Source: Pollutimonas thiosulfatoxidans
Lineage (GTDB): Bacteria > Pseudomonadota > Gammaproteobacteria > Burkholderiales > Burkholderiaceae_B
NCBI RefSeq assembly: GCF_004022565.1
Contig: NZ_CP022987.1
Span: 2,604,001-2,668,000, forward strand
DNA: 64,000 nt
Direction of reading: 5' to 3'
The translations under genes were made by a program, and so were the position numbers. The notes under the pieces were generated by a model. That model had not been told where the DNA came from. It saw only the letters and a program-made list of their open reading frames with translations, and ran no database searches. Of the stretch, positions 58,817 through 64,000 are shown piece by piece (the first letter of the stretch is position 1; each line of letters starts with the position of its first letter).

Positions 58817-59647
58817 TTATGAAGCGCTGATATGAACGTTGTGCTCTTGCAGCTTGCGATGCGCTTCTTCAAGAAAATGCAACACCCGCGGGGTATCGGC
58901 ATGGAAGCAAATCGTCCCAGGTTGCAATACGACATCGTTGCCTTCAACGCTACGGACTGTACCTTGCACCCCCATTTGCTTTACGCGTTCCGACACACTC
59001 TCGGGCTCAGTCACCATGGCATCAACGCGCCGGCGATCTACCAAAGCACCATTATCGTGATAGGCCCGATCAGAGAACGCTTCACGCACAAAAGGAACGC
59101 CCGCCTTCTTTGCTGCCTCTTCCATGCACGAAAAAGGAAGGCCGTACAGTGGTAAACCGTCACGATACTCTGCAACGGCCTCTGCCACCGCTGCAGCAAC
59201 CACAGTATCGTGCCCGCTGCGGTTATAAAGCGCGCCATGGCACTTCACATGGCTGACCGCCATACCCTCCATGCGAAGGAACCCATCAAGTGCCCCCAGT
59301 TGATACTGGATGATTGCCTTCAGCTCGTCCTTGCTGACGTCCATATAGCGCAAACCAAAGCCCGAGCGGTCGGGATACGATGGGTGCGCGCCGACTCGGC
59401 ATCCGGCCTTCTTTGCCGTAGCAACGTACCGCTTAATCAGATAGGGATCGCCCGCGTGGAATCCGCAGGCCAAATTAACAGACGACACCAGCGCCATAAT
59501 CCGTTCGACCGAAAGCGGTGCATCAACACTGTCGATACTCCCGCCGCGCTCGAGGTCTGCGCGCCAAATCTGATTAGGCGCCGGCCAAACGCCATAACCC
59601 TCCCCGATATCGGCATTGAAGTCGATGCTTTTAGTATTAGCGTTCAT
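58817..59647 (-). CDS. pxpA: LamB/YcsF family protein, 5-oxoprolinase subunit A-like
   Basis: A 276-residue PxpA-like protein. The ATG at 59647 has an AGGGGA site; longer readings lie within the hydrolase gene. Family motifs are IDFNADIGEGYGVW, LVSSVNLACGFHAGDP, GAHPSYPDRSGFGLRYM and VKCHGALYN. PxpA works with PxpB and PxpC as an ATP-dependent 5-oxoprolinase; neither partner is visible in this window. It overlaps the preceding alpha/beta hydrolase by 11 bases. An orphan PxpA with an N-formylglutamate hydrolase-like protein suggests ring opening of a lactam or a related cyclic amide. Confidence 0.9.
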   Translation of the reverse strand: MNANTKSIDFNADIGEGYGVWPAPNQIWRADLERGGSIDSVDAPLSVERIMALVSSVNLACGFHAGDPYLIKRYVATAKKAGCRVGAHPSYPDRSGFGLRYMDVSKDELKAIIQYQLGALDGFLRMEGMAVSHVKCHGALYNRSGHDTVVAAAVAEAVAEYRDGLPLYGLPFSCMEEAAKKAGVPFVREAFSDRAYHDNGALVDRRRVDAMVTEPESVSERVKQMGVQGTVRSVEGNDVVLQPGTICFHADTPRVLHFLEEAHRKLQEHNVHISAS

Positions 59648-60461
59648 AGCTGCGATTCCCCTGCGCAATACTTTCCTGCGCCAAAAAGTCCAGTAGCAGA
59701 CCACCAAAGATTTGGGGCTGTTCAATATTCGATATGTGTGCGGCGTTCTCGATCACTTCCAGCCTGGCCGCCGGAATACCGGCTGCAATGATTTGCGCGC
59801 CGACAACGGTAGTGGTGGGATCCTGGCGACCGGCAATAACCAAGGTGGGCGCTTGTATGGCTGGGAGCTGGTCAGTCAGGCCCAACTTCATCAGGGCTCT
59901 GCAGCACTGAGTGAAGCCCTCCACGGAGGTGCGGCGTATCAGGCTGCGTACCCATTCGATCACTTCGCTCTCAGTTCTGCGAAAAGGTTCTGTAAACCAA
60001 CGCGTAACCGTGGGCTCCACCAGCGGCTCCATCCCGCCAGGGCCGCTGGCCGCGTCAATGCGCTCTTGCCACATCGGCGCAGACTCTGGCCCGTAAGCAC
60101 TTAGCGTGTTGGACAATACCAGTTTGTCGACCAACTGCGGATACTTCAGTGCGAGTGCCTGCCCAATCATGCCCCCCATGGACAGCCCCACAAAGTGCAC
60201 ACGGGGAATATCCAGCGACGCGAGGATCGCGGCCACGTCGTCGGCGAGATCCTCAACTGAGAAAGATGAGGTCGGACGGTGGGTGCCACCATGGCCACGC
60301 GCGTCGTATCGGAGGATACGATAGCGGGGAGCCAAGAGTCGCACCTGCGGATCCCACATGCACAGATCTTGTGCCAGAGAATGGCTGAACATCACGACTG
60401 GCTTATTCGCAGCTCCGTCGAGTTCCACCCTTGTGGATAGCCCATTTATAGAAATTTGCAT
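59637..60461 (-). CDS. Alpha/beta hydrolase (PcaD-like)
   Basis: A 274-residue alpha/beta hydrolase similar to 3-oxoadipate enol-lactonases. The nucleophile elbow is GLSMGGMIGQ (Ser94), the oxyanion region is FSHSLAQDLCMWDPQV, the acid is probably the Asp in GRQDPTT and the His is in ENAAHISNIEQP. It lies 11 bp after the TRAP large permease gene and overlaps the PxpA-like gene. It may open a lactone or ester of the imported compound. Confidence 0.9.
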   Translation of the reverse strand: MQISINGLSTRVELDGAANKPVVMFSHSLAQDLCMWDPQVRLLAPRYRILRYDARGHGGTHRPTSSFSVEDLADDVAAILASLDIPRVHFVGLSMGGMIGQALALKYPQLVDKLVLSNTLSAYGPESAPMWQERIDAASGPGGMEPLVEPTVTRWFTEPFRRTESEVIEWVRSLIRRTSVEGFTQCCRALMKLGLTDQLPAIQAPTLVIAGRQDPTTTVVGAQIIAAGIPAARLEVIENAAHISNIEQPQIFGGLLLDFLAQESIAQGNRSYER

Positions 60462-60472
60462 TAAGGTGCCCC

Positions 60473-61774
60473 CTAGTTGGACAGCTTCTGCGGCAAGTAA
60501 GTGGCTATCTCCGGGAACGCCGTAAGAAGGAACACCGCGAGCACTAAACCGCCAAAGAAAGGAAGAGACGCTTTCGCAACACGAAACATGTCATGGCGAG
60601 TAAGTCCCTGAATAACGAACAGATTGAACCCGACGGGCGGTGTGATTGACGACATCTCGACTACGATAACCACGTAGATACCGAACCAGATAAGGTCTAT
60701 TCCCGCCTGCTCGACCATTGGCAAGATGATGGAAGTGGTCAATACCACAATCGATATGCCGTCTAGGAAGCACCCCACAACGATGAAGAAAAGAGTCAAG
60801 GCGAGGATTAATATATGAGGAGACAAGTTCATGTCGCCTATCCAGCGTGCCAGGTCGCTTGGGATGCCGGCAAAACCCATTGCAACCGTCAAGAAAGCAG
60901 ACCCGAGCAGCAAGATCGCGATCATGCACGACGTACGGGTCGCCGCGAGCGCCCCCTCCACAAAACTGGCCCACGTCAAAGTACGTGATGAATATGCCAT
61001 CAGCAACGAAAGCGCCACGCCGACTGCCGCTGCATCCGTAGGCGAAGCAAGCCCCAAGTAAATAGAACCTATCACGGCGCCTATCAACAGCAATAATGGG
61101 AACAGCCTGCGGCTTTGATGCACTTTCTGAAAAAACGGCATGGACGCCTCGCGAGGAGGCATTTTGGACGGATTTAACAGGGCCCAGATCATCACGTAGC
61201 CCATGAAAATTCCAGCGACCATGATGCCGGGAAGAATGCCGGCCATAAACAGGTGGATAACAGACTGTCCACTGGCAATCCCGTAGACAATAAGAATAAT
61301 GGAGGGTGGTATCAGCAGTCCAAGTGTGCCGGCACCTGCAAGCGTACCTATCGCTACGTCTTCGTCGTAGCCCCTTTTTCTCAGCTCGGGTAGCGCAATT
61401 TTTCCGACCGTTGCGGCCGTGGCTGCTGAAGAGCCGGACACGGCTGAGAACAATCCACAGCCCAGTACATTAATGTGGAGTAGACGACCAGGCACACGGT
61501 TCAGCCATGGAGCCAAACCGGCAAACAAATCGTCCGACAATCGCGAGCGCATCAGTATCTCGCCCATCCAGATAAACAGAGGCAGCGCGGCAAGCTCCCA
61601 CGAGTAACTTGCGCCCCAGAATGTCGAGGCAAGAACTTGGCCGGGCGGGGCACCGCTAGTCATCAGTATTGTGATGAAACCCACGCCTGCAATAGATAAC
61701 GCAATCCACAGACCACTGGCCAAGAGCGCAAGGAGCAGAATCAGCAAGCCAAGCGACAAGAACACGTCGATCAT
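60473..61774 (-). CDS. TRAP transporter large permease, DctM type
   Basis: A 433-residue large permease. The ATG at 61774 has an AGGGA site; a TTG seven codons upstream is less likely. Hallmarks are LPLFIWMGEILMRSRLSDDL, AVSGSSAATAATVGKIALPE, TLGLLIPPSIILIVYGIASG and SITPPVGFNLFVIQGL. It is 58 bp downstream of the small permease gene and continues the operon. Confidence 0.94.
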   Translation of the reverse strand: MIDVFLSLGLLILLLALLASGLWIALSIAGVGFITILMTSGAPPGQVLASTFWGASYSWELAALPLFIWMGEILMRSRLSDDLFAGLAPWLNRVPGRLLHINVLGCGLFSAVSGSSAATAATVGKIALPELRKRGYDEDVAIGTLAGAGTLGLLIPPSIILIVYGIASGQSVIHLFMAGILPGIMVAGIFMGYVMIWALLNPSKMPPREASMPFFQKVHQSRRLFPLLLLIGAVIGSIYLGLASPTDAAAVGVALSLLMAYSSRTLTWASFVEGALAATRTSCMIAILLLGSAFLTVAMGFAGIPSDLARWIGDMNLSPHILILALTLFFIVVGCFLDGISIVVLTTSIILPMVEQAGIDLIWFGIYVVIVVEMSSITPPVGFNLFVIQGLTRHDMFRVAKASLPFFGGLVLAVFLLTAFPEIATYLPQKLSN

Positions 61775-61832
61775 CGAAATTCCCTGTAATGCCAATTTGG
61801 TGAGGGTTGCTCAGCGGGAGTGCCCATCCGGA

Positions 61833-62444
61833 CTAGTTGCTCTGCAAATTTCCGAGCTTATCCGCAGCCGGCCGATCGTAATGAGCCGGTTTCCCTTGGC
61901 AGACCGCACAGAATGCGTCCGCAAAGGCAATAGTAAGGATTGAGAGCCCGATCAGCATGGCCGATTGTGGAATGAACAAGGGGATGGCCACCATCCCAGG
62001 CAAAGTATCGCCGTACTCCTTCGACTCCATGACCAATGCCAAGGTGTACCAAGTGGTGGCCCCCATGATGAGCGTGGCCACCCCAGAGCACCAGAGCTCG
62101 ACGGGAATTTGCCACCTCACTGGTAATCTTGCCAGCAACAGGCGCACGCGGATGAGCTCACCGGAAGTCAGCGTGTAGGCCAAGGCCAAGAATGTAGAGG
62201 CAGACAAAAATAACCCCGCGATGTCCGCATACCCCGGAATAACAATGCCCAACTGCTGGCCAGTTGTCAGCAGAAGCAGGCGGTCGAGGGCATTTCCAAG
62301 TACCTGCACCGAAACGATCAGGCATATGGCCACCAGAAATACAGCGGCAAGTCGACCGCTCTGCAGGTAAAGACCATCCAGGAAGCGCCGCAAGAAAGGC
62401 GCGTTCCCTTCCCAGCCAGGCACTTGAGGTTTATTGGGCGCCAT
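61833..62444 (-). CDS. TRAP transporter small permease, DctQ type
   Basis: A 203-residue membrane protein, longer than usual for DctQ because of a polar N-terminus and a C-terminal tail. Four hydrophobic segments are seen near residues 33-52, 70-92, 115-135 and 150-172. Features typical of the family are LFLSASTFLALAYTLTSGEL and VRWQIPVELWCSG. It overlaps the receptor stop by 14 bases. Confidence 0.87.
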   Translation of the reverse strand: MAPNKPQVPGWEGNAPFLRRFLDGLYLQSGRLAAVFLVAICLIVSVQVLGNALDRLLLLTTGQQLGIVIPGYADIAGLFLSASTFLALAYTLTSGELIRVRLLLARLPVRWQIPVELWCSGVATLIMGATTWYTLALVMESKEYGDTLPGMVAIPLFIPQSAMLIGLSILTIAFADAFCAVCQGKPAHYDRPAADKLGNLQSN

Positions 62445-63417
62445 TACCGGTCAGCTTCTTTTCGTAGGCATCGACCACGGCCTTGCCTTCTTCACCAGCA
62501 TTCTGCAACCATTCGTCGGTCAAGGTCTTACCGACCTCTTTGAACCCTTTGACTAGCTCAGCAGACGGGGTGATGCCTTTCATGCCGCCTTGGACGAGAA
62601 GATCAACGCCCTCTTTCGTATCGATCTCGCTCATCTCCCATCCGCGCTTCTCTGCCTTTGCAGCCGCTTGCATTACTGCTTCCTGCACGTCTTTGTCCAA
62701 GCCGTCAAAGACGCGCTGATTAACGACGATCAGGTTCTTCGGCAGCCAAGCCTGAACATGATAAAAATGCGTGCTCCAATCCCATGCCTTGTTCTTTGCG
62801 CCCCCCGACGGCGATGTCATCATGGCATCAATGCGACCGGTGATGAAAGCGGTGGCCATCTCGGTAGCCTCGGTCTGTGTCGGCACCATGCCAATCTGCC
62901 TTGCCATGCGCTCGGTAACCGTGTTGTAGGTGCGGAAACGCAAGCCTTTTAACTGGTCCACTTCCGTCACTTCCTGTTTGGTAAACAGTCCTTGAGGAGG
63001 CCAGGGCACGGCAAAAAGGACTCGAAGGCCTTGCTTTCCAAGGTGCTGCTGCACAAAGTCGCGCTGTGCCTCCCACAATGCCAGCGCCTCGCTATAAGAC
63101 GATGCAAAGAAAGGCAGGGCATCAAGCTCGTAAATGGGGTGTTCGTTAGCTAACCGAGCCATCAGAAACTCGCCGACCGGAATTTGTCGGCCACGTATCG
63201 CGTTCTTGATTTCCGGATGTCGGATCAGGGACTGGCCGCTATGGACCTTAATTTCGAGTTTCTTGCCGGACAGGTCCGAAACGTCTTGTGCGAACTGACG
63301 AATATTGCGGGTATGGAATTCAAAATCAGGGTAAGGCGTTGCCATGTCCCAAGTTTCGGTAGCCGCCGCCCCACTAGTCAGTAAGGTACACGCTAAAGCG
63401 ATGAGAAGTTTGCGCAT
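62431..63417 (-). CDS. TRAP transporter substrate-binding protein, DctP type
   Basis: A 328-residue periplasmic receptor. I choose the ATG at 63417 because it starts a clean signal peptide (MRKLLIALACTLLTSGAAA, cleaved near residue 20) and follows a GGAAG site; a longer reading to 63510 only adds a non-signal extension. The ligand domain has LKGLRFRTYNTVTERMARQI, with the conserved Arg, and FITGRIDAMMTSPSGG. It is the first gene of the operon, 132 bp downstream of the LysR stop. With PxpA- and FGase-like genes behind it, a cyclic amide or amino acid derivative is a plausible ligand. Confidence 0.92.
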   Translation of the reverse strand: MRKLLIALACTLLTSGAAATETWDMATPYPDFEFHTRNIRQFAQDVSDLSGKKLEIKVHSGQSLIRHPEIKNAIRGRQIPVGEFLMARLANEHPIYELDALPFFASSYSEALALWEAQRDFVQQHLGKQGLRVLFAVPWPPQGLFTKQEVTEVDQLKGLRFRTYNTVTERMARQIGMVPTQTEATEMATAFITGRIDAMMTSPSGGAKNKAWDWSTHFYHVQAWLPKNLIVVNQRVFDGLDKDVQEAVMQAAAKAEKRGWEMSEIDTKEGVDLLVQGGMKGITPSAELVKGFKEVGKTLTDEWLQNAGEEGKAVVDAYEKKLTGNGAQ

Positions 63418-63549
63418 GAGCTTTCTTCCAGAAGTTGTTAAAAGAGGAACCATCAGCTCGGGGAGCCGGCGTAACAAGGTAATTCTATATACGCCCTCTC
63501 CATAAATCACATGCTTTTGTATCGCCTTTGCATAACATGAGGTTAATGG

Positions 63550-64000
63550 TCAGCGCGCGCTGACGAGTTCCTTATACGTCGTGTTTCCAAGCAGAAGTGC
63601 GAGAAGCTCACGTCCTATCATGGACAGTGGATGGAACTTGGAGTAAACGGCGCATATAGTGATCACCGTATGCGGCGCCAAAGGCCGGGTCACAATACTG
63701 GGCCAACTGCGCCCATTGACCGATAGGCCATCGATAATTGCCACGCCGGCACCGTTTTGAACCAGCGCGCACGCCGTGTGCGTATGGCGCACCTCTACAG
63801 CCGGCCTGATTTCTATACCCTGACTGCGAAATACCATATCGAGCAGTATGCCTAGTGGCGTATCGAGCCCATAGGCAATGTACCGTTCCTGGGCTATGTC
63901 TTCGACCGTAAGCATAGAGCTTTCGGCGAGCTTATGGCCGGGCGGCACCGCCACATTGAGCGGGCTTTCATAGATGGGCAAACACTCCAGATTGGGGTGC
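63550..64000 (-). CDS. LysR-family regulator, effector domain only (N-terminus outside window)
   Basis: The visible 149 codons read without a stop to the right edge, so the N-terminal helix-turn-helix lies beyond the window. The sequence is the second half of a LysR effector domain: SPLNVAVPPGHKLAESSMLT and TACALVQNGAGVAIIDGLS are usual segments. It lies upstream of, and on the same strand as, the TRAP/hydrolase/PxpA operon and is the likely regulator of that operon. Confidence 0.88.
   Translation of the reverse strand, partial: HPNLECLPIYESPLNVAVPPGHKLAESSMLTVEDIAQERYIAYGLDTPLGILLDMVFRSQGIEIRPAVEVRHTHTACALVQNGAGVAIIDGLSVNGRSWPSIVTRPLAPHTVITICAVYSKFHPLSMIGRELLALLLGNTTYKELVSAR

Noticed and set aside
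1..64000. tRNA, rRNA, CRISPR array, insertion sequence or prophage
   Set aside because: I looked for tRNA-like cloverleaf ends, short regularly spaced repeats, transposase or integrase motifs and phage structural genes and found none that I could support.

Overview
The window reads as chromosomal DNA of a betaproteobacterium of the order Burkholderiales, most likely Alcaligenaceae (the Bordetella, Achromobacter, Pusillimonas type). This is inferred from gene content: a Bug-family periplasmic receptor, many TRAP and Liv-type importers, class III CoA-transferases, CoA ligases, DUF35/thiolase pairs and LysR/TetR/IclR regulators, in moderately GC-rich, gene-dense DNA. I see no rRNA, tRNA, CRISPR array, insertion sequence or prophage gene. 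The window is an accessory catabolic region: four TRAP transporters, two Liv-type ABC transporters, one orphan Bug receptor, four acyl-CoA ligases and six regulators in 64 kb.

Layout. (A) 1-6235, minus strand: amidase, HpPgdA/imidase-like metallohydrolase, a small CGLCG protein, a COG0523 GTPase and a TRAP transporter (the last gene runs off the left edge). This looks like an imide/amide utilisation operon with its own metal-delivery proteins. (B) 6530-15233: a TetR regulator divergent from a Liv importer operon that has a two-subunit CoA-transferase-like enzyme inserted between receptor and permease genes, and a CoA ligase at the end. (C) 15280-25309: a minus-strand operon (thioesterase, two thiolases, DUF35 protein, biotin-dependent acyl-CoA carboxylase, MaoC-like protein, CitE-like lyase), a divergent enoyl-CoA hydratase, and an unusual SDR. 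The promoter regions of B and C share a 14-bp operator-like sequence, so B and C are probably one regulon and one pathway: import, CoA activation, carboxylation, hydration and cleavage of an unidentified acid.

(D) 25707-31868: Bug receptor preceded by a potential three-way-junction leader RNA, then a TauD-type dioxygenase, thiolase-like protein, DUF35 protein, CoA ligase and LysR regulator. (E) 31856-39640: TetR regulator divergent from a TRAP transporter, racemase-like class III CoA-transferase, crotonase, CoA ligase and AhpD-like protein, with two palindromic operators in the shared promoter region. (F) 39746-51104, minus strand: a second Liv importer, HyuA, a frameshifted HyuB, a hotdog protein, a CoA ligase and an RpiR regulator, driven by a near-consensus sigma-70 promoter at 51150-51178.

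(G) 51324-57917: IclR regulator and a Dabb protein divergent from an FMN 2-hydroxyacid dehydrogenase, an unrecognised TIM-barrel-like protein and a TRAP transporter; three copies of a GTACCG-N5-CGGTAC type operator lie between them. (H) 57989-64000, minus strand: partial LysR gene, TRAP transporter, alpha/beta hydrolase, PxpA-like protein and N-formylglutamate amidohydrolase-like protein.

The best candidates for something undescribed are the imidase/CGLCG/COG0523 module in A, the B+C regulon with its catalytically altered enzymes, and the leader RNA structure in front of the Bug gene. All assignments come from reading the sequence and recalling family motifs; no database search was run.
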